Below are positions 1 to 8,633 of a stretch of DNA of 64,000 nucleotides, in pieces. The position numbers and the translations under genes are program-made. The notes beneath the pieces were generated by a model. It saw nothing but the letters and a program-made list of their open reading frames with translations. It searched no databases and was not told the DNA's origin. Numbering within the stretch: position 1 is the first letter of the stretch; every line of letters begins with the position of its first letter. This DNA is from Chitinasiproducens palmae (GTDB lineage: Bacteria > Pseudomonadota > Gammaproteobacteria > Burkholderiales > Burkholderiaceae): positions 571,626 through 635,625 of the forward strand of contig NZ_FNLO01000002.1 of the NCBI RefSeq assembly GCF_900095735.1, in the 5' to 3' direction.

Positions 1-507
1 GGCTTGCTGACCTTCCTGCCCTTCCTGCTGAAAGCGAAAGGCATTTCGCAACCGATGATGGGCACCGCCTTCGCACTGGTGTTCATGGGCGGCGCGGCCG
101 GCAAGTTTCTGTGCGGGTGGCTCGGCGCCCGACTCGGCGTCTGTGGCACAGTGTTCGCGACCGAAGGCGGCACGGCCGCATTGATCGTCGCGCTGATCGC
201 CTTGCCGCTCGCGCCCGCGTTGGCGGTCCTACCGGTGCTCGGCATGATGCTGAATGGTACGTCGTCGGTGTTATACGGCACCGTGCCAGAGCTGACCCCG
301 CTCGAGAACACCGAGCGCGCCTTTGCGCTGTTCTACACTGGCACCATCGCGTCCGGCGCGCTGTCACCTGTCGCCTACGGTGTACTCGGCGACCGGATCG
401 GTGCGCAGGGCGCGACAATCGCGACCGCGGCAACAGCGCTGGCCATCGTACCACTCGTCGTGGCACTTCGGCCGCGACTGCCGGGCGCGCCAAAGCGCAG
501 GTCGTGA
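1..507 (+). CDS. MFS transporter, C-terminal part (cut by window edge)
   Basis: This is the 3' part of a major facilitator superfamily inner-membrane transporter. The frame is open from base 1 with no start, so the N-terminal half lies outside the window. The visible 168 residues contain four to five hydrophobic helices and a loop 'GKFLCGWLGARLG' that resembles the conserved MFS loop between TM8 and TM9. The last residues are basic (RPRLPGAPKRRS), as is usual for a cytoplasmic tail. The substrate cannot be deduced from this half. The next gene, an SDR on the same strand, begins 275 bp later, too far to assume one operon. Confidence 0.75.
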   Translation, partial: GLLTFLPFLLKAKGISQPMMGTAFALVFMGGAAGKFLCGWLGARLGVCGTVFATEGGTAALIVALIALPLAPALAVLPVLGMMLNGTSSVLYGTVPELTPLENTERAFALFYTGTIASGALSPVAYGVLGDRIGAQGATIATAATALAIVPLVVALRPRLPGAPKRRS

Positions 508-782
508 CTGCCTGGCAAAGGGCGCACAGGACCGCCACGCCGTATGATGCCTCGCTTGCCGCACGCTGCCCGACACGGCGCACGAGGAAGCGGCGCGTCG
601 AAGGCCAACACACGGGCTGCGTCAGCGCGGCGTCCCTTGTCCTTCACGCCGTGTCGTCCGGTGCCGGCGCCCGCACGCGGCGATCAACGTTGGCGCGCAG
701 TCGCGGCCATGGCCCGTTCCGGTCGTCTGTCACCGCGCGCCTGCGAACGGTCATCGCATTCTTCCGAACTGGAGAATTCATT

Positions 783-1529
783 ATGGCAAACACGCTGATC
801 ATCACCGGAGGAGGACGCGGCATTGGCGCGGCGACGGCCAAGCTGGCCGCCAGCCACGGTTATGCGGTATGCATCGCGTATCGGTCCGATACCGAGGCGG
901 CCGAAGCGGTGGTACGCAGCATCACGGCCGATGGCGGCAACGCGACCGCCGTGAAAATGGACGTTGCCAATGAGGCCGAGGTGATCGACCTGTTCGAGAG
1001 CGCGGAGCGTCGCCTGGGGCCGATCGTCGGGCTGGTCAACAATGCGGCGATCGTCGCGCACCACAGCCGTGTCGAAGACATTTCGTTGGAACGGTTGCAG
1101 CGCATGTTCGCGGTGAATGCGATCGGTCCGTTTCTGTGCTCGCGCGAAGCGGTTCGCCGGATGTCGACGCGGCGAGGCGGCGCGGGCGGCGCCATCGTCA
1201 ATGTCTCGTCCTCGTCGGCACAGCTTGGCTCGCCCAACGAATACGTCGATTACGCCGCCAGCAAGGGGGCGCTTGAATCGATGACGTATGGCCTTGCCAA
1301 GGAAGTGGCGCGCGAAGGCATTCGCGTCAACGGCGTGCGTCCCGGCCCGATCTACACCGAGATGCATGCAAGCGGCGGCGAGCCCGACCGCGTCGAGCGC
1401 GTTGCTGCATCGGTTCCGATGGGGCGTGGGGGGCGTCCTGAGGAGGTGGCCGAAGCCATCATCTGGCTGCTCAGCGACAAGGCTTCGTTTGCAACCGGCG
1501 GCTTCATCAACGTGAACGGCGGCAAGTGA
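783..1529 (+). CDS. SDR family NAD(P)-dependent oxidoreductase
   Basis: A classical short-chain dehydrogenase/reductase of 248 aa, probably cytosolic. The cofactor-binding glycine motif TGGGRGIG is at residues 8-15, the NNAA motif (NAG equivalent) is near residue 85, and the catalytic Tyr157-Lys161 pair is in YAASK with a Ser-rich strand (NVSSSSAQ) before it. The C-terminus 'ASFATGGFINVNGGK' is the usual FabG-like end. The ATG at 783 was chosen because GGAG lies about 9 nt upstream and the protein then begins right at the Rossmann fold. A longer open frame upstream is Arg-rich and not protein-like. The substrate is unknown, since FabG-like SDRs reduce many carbonyls. Confidence 0.9.
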   Translation: MANTLIITGGGRGIGAATAKLAASHGYAVCIAYRSDTEAAEAVVRSITADGGNATAVKMDVANEAEVIDLFESAERRLGPIVGLVNNAAIVAHHSRVEDISLERLQRMFAVNAIGPFLCSREAVRRMSTRRGGAGGAIVNVSSSSAQLGSPNEYVDYAASKGALESMTYGLAKEVAREGIRVNGVRPGPIYTEMHASGGEPDRVERVAASVPMGRGGRPEEVAEAIIWLLSDKASFATGGFINVNGGK

Positions 1530-1691
1530 CTGCGGCGTGCGGGCCGGACGGCCGCGCATGACGCGCGGGCCCTTGCAGGTTGCAACGGCGCGGCGTCCTG
1601 CCGGACTGCAAGCGTGCTTGCGGTTGGCGCCGGCGCCCTCGGTGACCACACGCCGTCGATCCGCCTGGCGCTTCGCCGGCCGCCTTGACGC

Positions 1692-3089
1692 TCAACGCAC
1701 TCGACCCTGCGGCACGAGCAGGCGCAGCAGACTCAACACCGCGCCGCAGGCGGCGAAGCCAACGCCCGTCCAGAGCACGGGGCCGACGCCCGCGCGCAGC
1801 GACGCGGAAAGCCCCAGCGCCACCAGCGCAGCGCCGGTCGTCTGCCCAAGCAGACGCGTCACACCCAGCACCCCGCTGGCGGAGCCGCTGCGGCCGGCCG
1901 GCGCGCTGGACATGAGCATGCGTTGATTGGGCGACAGAAACAGGCCGAAGCCGAAGCCGCAGAACAGCGTGCACAGCATGATGACGCCAGCACTCGCGTC
2001 CGCGTCAAGCAATGTCAGACTGGCGATGCTGGCCGCGAGGCAACACAGCCCCAGCCCGCCGAGCAAACCTGGCGGCACGCGATCGGACAGCGAGCCCGCA
2101 AAGGGCGCCATCACCGCGCCAGTGATCGGCCAGGGCGCGATGAGCATGCCGATCTCGGTCTGGCTGCGCCCGAGCACAGTATGAAACAGAAAGGGCAAGG
2201 CAACGAGCGCCAACCCTTGCGTGGTGAACGCACACACCGCCGTCGCAGAGGAAAGCGCGAACGGCGCGTTGCGAAACAGATCGACCGGCAGAATTGGCGC
2301 GGCACACCCGTGTTCTCGACGCACGAGCCATGCGCCACAGCAGAGCGCGAGCGCCCACTCGGCCGCGATCACAACGTTCATGCCGCCATGCGCCAGCGCG
2401 CCCAGGCCGTGAACGCTTAGCGCGAACGCCGCGCTGCAGAGCAGCGCGGCGACCAGATCAAAGCGACGCCCCTCGTCTGACTGCGGCGCTTTCATCCGCC
2501 AGGCGAGCAAGCCCGCACACGCACCGAGCGGAACGTTCAGATAGAACAACCAGTGCCAACTGGTGAACGCCAATACACCGGAGGCCACGACCGGTCCGCC
2601 AGCCAGTCCGAGCGCGATCACCAGCGCGTTAAGCCCGAGCCCACGCCCTAGACGCTCCGGCGGGTAGGCCAACCGCACCAGCGCGGTATTGCTCCCCATG
2701 ATCGCCGCCGCGCCCATGCCTTGCGCGGCACGCGCAGCCACCAGGCTCGAAAGCGAATCCGCCATCCCGCACAGGAACGACGTCACGGTAAACACCACGA
2801 CCCCCGCCGTGAAAACCTTCCGGTGCCCGACTGCCTCGCCCAGCGCAGCCAGCGGCAGCATGGCCGCCACCATGACGAGCTGATAGCTGGTCACCACCCA
2901 GATCACCGCCGCTGGGCCGACGCCGAGCTGCGCACTGAGACTTGGCAGCACCGTATTCGCAATTGCCGAATCGAGGCTCGCCATGCCGACGGCGAGCGAG
3001 ATCGCGACCATCGTCGCCAACCGCTCGCGGACAGGGCGACCTTGGCCGGCCGCGCCGACGGGGTAGTCATCGCTAGGACGTCGGTGCAT
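1692..3089 (-). CDS. MFS exporter, DHA2 (EmrB/QacA) type
   Basis: An inner-membrane drug:H+ antiporter-like protein of 465 aa. Motif C-like and D1-like features of the DHA2 family are visible: 'LDSAIANTVLPSL' in TM1, 'WVVTSYQLVMVAAMLPL' in TM2, and 'LGEAVGHRKVF' as the loop 2-3 motif A. A later 'GGPVVASGVL...WHWLFYLNVPLG' is typical of the EmrB/QacA group. The length fits 14 predicted helices. No membrane-fusion partner (EmrA) is adjacent. The divergent 0.7 kb upstream contains no regulator, so control is not evident. The substrate is unknown; multidrug export is the family-level inference. Confidence 0.88.
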   Translation of the reverse strand: MHRRPSDDYPVGAAGQGRPVRERLATMVAISLAVGMASLDSAIANTVLPSLSAQLGVGPAAVIWVVTSYQLVMVAAMLPLAALGEAVGHRKVFTAGVVVFTVTSFLCGMADSLSSLVAARAAQGMGAAAIMGSNTALVRLAYPPERLGRGLGLNALVIALGLAGGPVVASGVLAFTSWHWLFYLNVPLGACAGLLAWRMKAPQSDEGRRFDLVAALLCSAAFALSVHGLGALAHGGMNVVIAAEWALALCCGAWLVRREHGCAAPILPVDLFRNAPFALSSATAVCAFTTQGLALVALPFLFHTVLGRSQTEIGMLIAPWPITGAVMAPFAGSLSDRVPPGLLGGLGLCCLAASIASLTLLDADASAGVIMLCTLFCGFGFGLFLSPNQRMLMSSAPAGRSGSASGVLGVTRLLGQTTGAALVALGLSASLRAGVGPVLWTGVGFAACGAVLSLLRLLVPQGRVR

Positions 3090-3829
3090 GAGGGTCTCGC
3101 TGTCTGGTTACGCGCGGTGCGTGGACATTTCGGTCGCGTGTCGTGCGCCGAGCCAGCGGCGCATTGCGCCCGTCATTCGTCACGGGCGGTCCCGCTCTCG
3201 GGACAGACGCAGCGTGGCTGGCGCGATCGATTGTACCGGCGGCACAACGCTCGAATGGCCGGCGGCGTCTGCACGCGCGGCTTGCGTTGCTGCCTGAATG
3301 GCAAGCCAGGACTGCCCCTCATGCGGCCCCGCGCCAGCAGTCGTGCGCGGTTGCCGGCAATGCGGCTGCATGATCTCTGTCTTACGACGTGTCGTGCTCC
3401 GCTGACACGCGAGAGCGCCGGGACTGCTACGGCGCAAAACCGTTCGCGGCAAGGGACGAGCGTCAGAAACAGCCGCGGCGTGAAACGTCCGGCACACTAC
3501 TTCCGCTTCCGCGATCGCGAGGTACGCAACAACCTGCTTGGACCCGCGGCAGGAATCCATGCGTACGCGCCGAGCCACCGTGCCAGATGCCACTAGCAGC
3601 GTGACATCATGCCGGAGACCTGTGCCGCTAGCGAGACTGCCCTCCGATCCGCGTTGCGGTGGTCCTGACCGGAATGGATGTTCGAGCTTTGTCCATACAG
3701 GCGCATCTGCGTGGCCTGTCCGAGCAGGCCACGCAACCAAGCCGCCACACGTGAAGCGATCTCACACTGTGTTGGGCCAAAACGCCTTGCGCGTCGGCAA
3801 CTCATGCAGCGAATTGGAACACGGGTCGG
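3090..3829. other. 740-bp gap without a convincing gene
   Basis: Six-frame reading gives only Arg/Ser-rich shadow frames with no recognisable domain. The stretch should hold the promoter of the DHA2 exporter at its left end and the terminator region of the TetR gene at its right. No clear hairpin, operator or mobile-element end was seen. Confidence 0.5.
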
Positions 3830-4453
3830 TCAAGCTGCGCGTGATGTGTCGTCAACCGCCGCGTTCAGAAAGCCCATCACCAGGCGCACGACAGCCTGTT
3901 CGAACTGATCGCTGCCCAGCAGCGGAAAACCTTGCAAGGTCGCGCGCCGCAGCACTTCCAGTAACCCGGCGGACAGGACGAACGCTTCGCTTTCATTGAG
4001 CGCGCCGCGGCGCTCCGTCTGCCATATCTCGATGATGGCATGCGCGGCCGCATCCGAGGGGCTGGGCAAGCCATGCACCAACGCCAGTTGAACCAGCGCT
4101 TGCACCAAGCGAGGTTGCGGCAGACGGTGCAGATCGAAGGAAGCGTGAAGTACGCGAATGATGCCGCGAATTTTCTGCTCGGCAGTCGCGTCGGCCGACA
4201 TGGCGCGTATCTCGCTAATGCGCCGCTGAACGTGTTCGCGCTGGCGCTCGATCAACGCCATCACAATGGCTTCCCGGTTAGGGAAATATTGATACACGGT
4301 CCCGATCGAATACCCCGCCTTCTCGGCGAGGTAATTGGTGGTCAGTCGCCCGCTGCCTTCTTGGGCGAGAATCTGAGCAGTAGTCTCAAGCAGCGTCTCG
4401 ACAGTCTTGCGCGCGCGCGACTGATTTGGCGTTTTCCTCTTCAAATCATCCAC
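3830..4453 (-). CDS. TetR/AcrR family transcriptional regulator
   Basis: A 207-aa one-component repressor. The N-terminal TetR helix-turn-helix is clear (residues about 15-62, core 'LTTNYLAEKAGYSIGTVYQYFPNREAI'), followed by an all-helical ligand-binding half with no close signature. It is transcribed away from the alpha/beta hydrolase gene. The intervening 125 bp contain a perfect 7-1-7 palindrome at 4507-4521, the natural operator for a dimeric TetR protein. The likely job is repression of the hydrolase gene and itself; this is inference from position. Confidence 0.9.
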   Translation of the reverse strand: MDDLKRKTPNQSRARKTVETLLETTAQILAQEGSGRLTTNYLAEKAGYSIGTVYQYFPNREAIVMALIERQREHVQRRISEIRAMSADATAEQKIRGIIRVLHASFDLHRLPQPRLVQALVQLALVHGLPSPSDAAAHAIIEIWQTERRGALNESEAFVLSAGLLEVLRRATLQGFPLLGSDQFEQAVVRLVMGFLNAAVDDTSRAA

Positions 4454-4506
4454 ATGGAACTCCGACCCGAGACGTCGAACGCGATCGGGAAAAGCGAGTA
4501 TGCGAG

Positions 4507-4521
4507 TTGAGCAATGCTCAA
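4507..4521. promoter_or_regulatory. 15-bp palindrome, probable TetR operator
   Basis: TTGAGCA-A-TGCTCAA is a perfect inverted repeat in the divergent TetR/hydrolase intergenic region. It is followed directly by an AT-rich tract (ATATATTAGT) that could be part of a -10 region. Size and symmetry suit a TetR dimer. Binding by the neighbouring regulator is inferred. Confidence 0.65.
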
Positions 4522-4578
4522 TATATTAGTGTATCCCGGCGGACACGCGCCGCTTTTTCCAAGTCGTCTTCCGCACCG

Positions 4579-5718
4579 ATGGATACCGTTCCTGCTTGCC
4601 GCTTTCCGCCCTCCGCACGCAAGACCACCGTCCTTGCGTTTTTGTGCGGCGCCTTCCTTCTCTTCGCGGGCGTCGCGCACGCCAAGCCGTTCTGGACTGA
4701 CCGTGCCAGCGCGGATGACGTGTACCAGGCGCGAGTCACGGCGGCTGGATACGTCGCCAAGGTTGCGCATGTCAACGAGATTGCTTTGAGCTATGTGGAG
4801 GGGCCAGACAACGGGCCGCCCCTGGTTCTGCTTCATGCCCAGCTGCTCGACTGGTTCAGCTACAGCCGCGTTCTGCCCGACCTTGCGAAGTCGTTCCATG
4901 TATTCGACATCGACTATCCCGGCCATGGCGGGACAGTCACGCCCGCCAATTATCCGATGACGGCAAACCAGATCGGCAAGGACCTTGGCGCGTTCATCAC
5001 GCAACAAATCGGTCAGCCAGCTTTCGTCACCGGCAATTCGTCCGGCGGCTTATTGGCAGCCTGGCTGGCCGCCAATCGTCCGGATCTCGTTCGCGCCGCA
5101 GTGCTCGAAGACCCGCCGTTGTTCTCTTCCGAGTTCCCGCGCATCAAACAAACCATTGCGGACCGCGCGTTCAGAACGAGTTACACCGCCGCCACGAACG
5201 ATCACCCCAGCGATTTCCTGCTGTACTGGATTCGGGGCAATGCCACTTTCTTCAGAAAAAACGTCGGCCCCGGCACGCCTTTTCTGCTGACCCGAGCCGT
5301 CAAGGCGTACCGTCGTGACCACCCGGGCGCGCCAATCGACATCGCCCTGATCAAGAACGACACCGTTCGGCTGCTGCTGCGAGGCCTGGATCGCTACGAT
5401 CCTCGCTTCGGCGCCTCGTTCTACGATGGCGGCTGGAATCAGGGTTTCGACCATGCGGATGCCCTGCACCGGATCACATGCCCGGTCCTGCTGCTGCAGG
5501 CGAATACCTTGACACTGCCGGATGGCACCCTCAATGGCGCAATGAGCCCGCAGGACGCGCAGCGCGCCGTGGCACTTCTGAGAAACGGTCGCTACCAAAA
5601 GATCGATGCGGGCCACGTGATCCATCTTGAACAGCCGGACGTTTTCGTCAAAATACTCGAGAAATTCTTCCTCGGCGGACCACCGTCAGGCTCGACGGTT
5701 GGCAGTGCACCGGCATAG
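4579..5718 (+). CDS. Exported alpha/beta-fold hydrolase
   Basis: A 379-aa alpha/beta hydrolase with an N-terminal signal sequence (hydrophobic core VLAFLCGAFLLFAGVAHA, cleavage likely after AHA). The oxyanion region 'LVLLHAQLLDWFSY' replaces the usual HG dipeptide with HA. The nucleophile elbow is GNSSGG (Sm-x-Ser-x-Sm). The C-terminal His lies in 'DAGHVIHLEQPD', and a candidate acid is in the strand before it. The start ATG at 4579 was chosen because the signal peptide begins there; the upstream extension overlaps the TetR gene. Regulation by the divergent TetR is likely. The substrate is unknown (esterase, lactonase or haloperoxidase-like). Confidence 0.85.
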   Translation: MDTVPACRFPPSARKTTVLAFLCGAFLLFAGVAHAKPFWTDRASADDVYQARVTAAGYVAKVAHVNEIALSYVEGPDNGPPLVLLHAQLLDWFSYSRVLPDLAKSFHVFDIDYPGHGGTVTPANYPMTANQIGKDLGAFITQQIGQPAFVTGNSSGGLLAAWLAANRPDLVRAAVLEDPPLFSSEFPRIKQTIADRAFRTSYTAATNDHPSDFLLYWIRGNATFFRKNVGPGTPFLLTRAVKAYRRDHPGAPIDIALIKNDTVRLLLRGLDRYDPRFGASFYDGGWNQGFDHADALHRITCPVLLLQANTLTLPDGTLNGAMSPQDAQRAVALLRNGRYQKIDAGHVIHLEQPDVFVKILEKFFLGGPPSGSTVGSAPA

Positions 5719-5737
5719 CTTGACGCGACGTCATCCC

Positions 5738-5768
5738 GTAGCGACGCCGATGTCACGGCGGTCGCTAC
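5738..5768. terminator. Hairpin after the hydrolase gene
   Basis: GTAGCGAC at 5738-5745 pairs with GTCGCTAC at 5761-5768, and an inner GCC/GGC pair extends the stem with one bulge. It lies 20 bp after the hydrolase stop. There is no U-run, so an intrinsic terminator is plausible but not proven. Confidence 0.45.
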
Positions 5769-5992
5769 GCTGTGGTGCTTGGGCGTCGAGGCCAGCGCCG
5801 CACCCGGTAGCGAGCGAAGCTGCGGGCGTGCTTCGTCGTCTGACGAGCTGGAATGACAGCCGATCCAGGCCATCGCGGACTCAAGGCAAGCGGACGGACC
5901 ATGCTTGACATGAGCAAATCGCCCCGGAGCATGCCTCGCAAGTCACCCGCCGCACTTCGCTGTCGCTGCGAACCTTGATCGACCCGATCACC

Positions 5993-7516
5993 TCATGCCG
6001 CCAGCCGCACCGCATCCCGGCCGCAAGATTTTGCGTTGTAAAGCGCCGCGTCCGACCGCGCGATAAGCTCGCGCGGCGTGTCATTCGCACGGAAATTCGC
6101 CACGCCAATGCTGACGGTCAGCGCCGCGCGACCCGTGCGAGGATTCGGAATGCCCAAGGCAGCGACCGCCTCGCGAACCTTGTCAGCGATGCCCGATGCC
6201 GCCAGGCCGTCGATTCCCGGCAGGATCAGCGCCAGTTCCTCGCCACCGTAACGCGCCGCGACGCAGCTCGGATCTGTCTCGAAACTGCGGATGGTAGCGG
6301 CCACGCGCTGCAGGCATGCATCGCCCGACTGGTGGCCGAACTCGTCGTTGTAGTACTTGAAATGGTCGATGTCGATCAGCAGCAGCGCCAAGGGCGTGCC
6401 TTGCTGCGCTGCCATTGCACATTCGTGCGCGAGGCGCATGTCGAAGTGTCGCCGATTGGCCAGCCCGGTCAGGCCGTCGGACAGCGCCTGCCGCTCAAGG
6501 TCGCGATTCAGACGCTCAAGCGCTTCGTGCGCGTCCACCAGCTGTGCGCGAGCGCGCTCGGTCTCGCGCACGCGTCGAGCCAGTTGAAGACCGAGCAACG
6601 TGAGCAGCAGCACGAAGCCGAGATCGCACACCACGTGTACGATCGTGTTGCTGCGCCATTCCACCAGGCTCTCGTCCTTCGACATCGCGGCGCCCACGAA
6701 CAAAGGATAGTCGCCGACTCGCATGATCGAATTGAGCCGCACCACGCCGTCCTGCGCGGAACGGATTTCCTTCGTCACGCCGGTGCCGTATTTGCGGACC
6801 GTCTCGAGCAACTGGGAACCGGCCAGGCTCTTGCCGACATAAGACGGAGAGAACGGCCGGCGGGCAAGCAGGTACCCTTCGGTCGCCGCAAGCGCGACCG
6901 CACCATCATGACCGATGTCCAGCTCGTCGTAGAAACGGGTGAAGTAGTCGACCCGCAGCATGGCGAGTGCAACGCCGGCAAAGCTGCCATCCGGCGCATT
7001 GATCGCGCGGGTCAGCGGAATGACCAGATGACCGGTCGAGCGACTGCGCACCGGTGCGCCGATCAGCAACCCGGCGGCCGCGTCGCGTTCGTGGCGGATG
7101 AAGTAGTCCCGATCTGCGTTGTTCGCGTTGGCGACGAGCGCAGGTTGCGAGAAGGCGAGCCATCGCCCCTCGCGGTCGAAGACGAACAGGCCATCGAGTT
7201 GGGGCAATGCCTGCTTGCGCAGCTTCATCAGCCGTTCGGTGCGCGCCAATACCGCAGGCCCGGTTCCATCGGTTTCGATCCGCTCAACAACGCCGACCAG
7301 CACCAGATCCGCCTCGTCGATGGCGTTCTGCGCATGGATCTGCATCGCCTTCGCGAGGTTTCGCACGGATGCATGAACCTCGCGCAGTTGCACCGATCGC
7401 TCGCTCAGGCAGCGCCATACGTCGAAACCAATCAGGGTGAGGCACGAAAGCCCGACCAGCAATACCGTCATGCCGACCAGCGCAGATGCCCGTTCCTTCG
7501 TGCCGATGTTCATCAT
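5993..7516 (-). CDS. Membrane diguanylate cyclase (dCACHE-GGDEF)
   Basis: A 507-aa sensor diguanylate cyclase that should make c-di-GMP from two GTP. An N-terminal membrane helix (about 13-33) leads to a long periplasmic region (about 35-285) with Cache-like features such as 'GLFVFDREGRWLAFSQPALVANANNADRDYF'. A second membrane helix follows (about 290-312), then a short linker and the GGDEF domain with 'DGLTGLANRRHFD' and 'DIDHFKYYND'. The active-site loop is YGGEELALILPG near residue 424, so the catalytic GGEEL form is intact. No EAL domain is present. It stands alone, and the ligand of the Cache domain is unknown. Confidence 0.92.
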   Translation of the reverse strand: MMNIGTKERASALVGMTVLLVGLSCLTLIGFDVWRCLSERSVQLREVHASVRNLAKAMQIHAQNAIDEADLVLVGVVERIETDGTGPAVLARTERLMKLRKQALPQLDGLFVFDREGRWLAFSQPALVANANNADRDYFIRHERDAAAGLLIGAPVRSRSTGHLVIPLTRAINAPDGSFAGVALAMLRVDYFTRFYDELDIGHDGAVALAATEGYLLARRPFSPSYVGKSLAGSQLLETVRKYGTGVTKEIRSAQDGVVRLNSIMRVGDYPLFVGAAMSKDESLVEWRSNTIVHVVCDLGFVLLLTLLGLQLARRVRETERARAQLVDAHEALERLNRDLERQALSDGLTGLANRRHFDMRLAHECAMAAQQGTPLALLLIDIDHFKYYNDEFGHQSGDACLQRVAATIRSFETDPSCVAARYGGEELALILPGIDGLAASGIADKVREAVAALGIPNPRTGRAALTVSIGVANFRANDTPRELIARSDAALYNAKSCGRDAVRLAA

Positions 7517-7745
7517 CCAGAGTCATTCGCCCGCACAGCGGCACGGGACAACAGTCCGATCGGCGGCACCGACAGCGCGGCGAGCTTCGCCGCGACTTTA
7601 GATCGTGCCGGAAACGTCATCATAGCGCAGCGTTTTGCCACGTCTCTAAAAGCGTTGCCGGCATCGGACACTTGTGATCACGGTGCCCTGGGGTCGTGCC
7701 GCGCCGACGAACGGAACACAGCCCCGTGCCACGCGAATGCCCGGC

Positions 7746-8066
7746 TCAGCGCCCGAAGCGCAGAAATTCGTGATCCTGCTGCTCGTGCCAGCGCGATACG
7801 GTGGCAGCCGGCATGGGCTGGGCGGCCGCGGGTCTGACGATCGCCGGCTGTACGGGCGTGGGCAGCGAGGCGCAGTGGCAAGCCAGCGCGCCCACATAGA
7901 AGATCGCCTGCGTCATGGACTGCCGTCGCTCCCCGGTCCCCTGCCACGCTGCCTCGCATCGCGCACTCTGCCGGGCGGCGTGCCGCGCACGGTGCTGATA
8001 TGCCTTGCATTGCCCCCCTTGCTTCACCCGCGCCGTATCGATCGCTTGCAGATTCATATTGGTCAT
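7746..8066 (-). CDS. Small hypothetical protein, His/Gln/Ala-rich
   Basis: A 106-aa frame not matched to any family I know. The codons have strong G/C in third position, unlike a chance frame, and CGGAG sits about 6 nt before the ATG at 8066 (an in-frame ATG at 8093 is an alternative). The protein has a basic, Gln-rich N-terminal half and a short hydrophobic segment (AIFYVGALACHCASL) with two closely spaced Cys. The end is Pro/Ala-rich, finishing HEQQDHEFLRFGR. No signal peptide is evident. It lies between the diguanylate cyclase gene and the dodecamer repeat. The 330 bp between its start and the repeat show nothing else convincing. Confidence 0.4.
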   Translation of the reverse strand: MTNMNLQAIDTARVKQGGQCKAYQHRARHAARQSARCEAAWQGTGERRQSMTQAIFYVGALACHCASLPTPVQPAIVRPAAAQPMPAATVSRWHEQQDHEFLRFGR

Positions 8067-8396
8067 GCCCGGCTCCGTTGGGAAAGATGCCATGCTGTCT
8101 CAAATCGAAGCGCGGCTCGACCAGGAAGCGGTCCGATTTGAGATAACGGGCTGCGGACTCGGGTGGACGGCACCGGCCGGACACAAGCGGCATCGCCGCC
8201 GCGGTCGTCGACAACAGCAACTGCGGCGCAGGCTGCGGCGTTGCGATGCCGGCATTCGCCGTTGCCGCCGAATGACCGGTCATCGAGATAACGGGACGGC
8301 GCGGCACCGGGCACGTCGAGGCCTGCACCGCACGAAAGGATGCAACGCGAGTTCGATACGGGATGATGCATGCCAGTGCAGATGCATGAGAAGCGA

Positions 8397-8552
8397 CCTG
8401 AGCCGATGCCTGAACTCATGCCTGAGCAGATGCCTGAACTCATGCCTGAGCAGATGCCTGAGCAGATGCCTGAGCAGATGCCTGAGCAAATGCCTGAGCA
8501 CATTCCTGAGCAGATGCCTGAGCAGATGCCCATGCAGCGGCCTGAGCAGATG
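8397..8552. repeat. 13 x 12-bp tandem repeat (CCTGAGCAGATG)
   Basis: Thirteen contiguous dodecamers are present. The consensus CCTGAGCAGATG is exact in seven units; others differ at one to four positions (for example cctgaactcatg twice), and unit 12 is badly decayed. The array lies 80 bp past the stop of the MHS symporter gene. Because 12 is a multiple of 3, all six frames through it stay open. On the plus strand a 65-codon frame from 8370 reads (Pro-Glu-Gln-Met)n, and on the minus strand frames read as Arg-His-Leu-Leu or Ala-Gln-Ala-Ser repeats. None has a visible ribosome-binding site, so I treat this as a DNA repeat rather than a gene. Confidence 0.9.
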
Positions 8553-8574
8553 ACCGCGCGCCGCTGAGGCTGTG

Positions 8575-8616
8575 GCGGCGCTGCCGTGCCCTGACGGCCG
8601 GTGCCGGCAGCGCCGC
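8575..8616 (-). terminator. GC-rich hairpin ending the catabolic operon
   Basis: A perfect 12-bp stem (GCGGCGCTGCCG at 8575-8586 with CGGCAGCGCCGC at 8605-8616) with an 18-nt loop. It starts 17 bp past the stop of the MHS symporter, the last gene of the minus-strand operon. There is no U-tract, so it may act with Rho or protect the 3' end. Confidence 0.5.
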
Positions 8617-8633
8617 GGGCCGACGGCAACCGC

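Noticed and set aside
5975-7837. 620-codon plus-strand frame opposite the diguanylate cyclase
   Set aside because: Antisense shadow of a clear GGDEF protein; no domain and biased toward Arg/Gln/His.
8370-8567. 65-codon Pro-Glu-Gln-Met repeat ORF and the minus-strand Ala-Gln-Ala-Ser and Arg-His-Leu-Leu frames
   Set aside because: All frames are open only because the 12-bp repeat lacks stops. There is no ribosome-binding site or domain, and several frames qualify equally.
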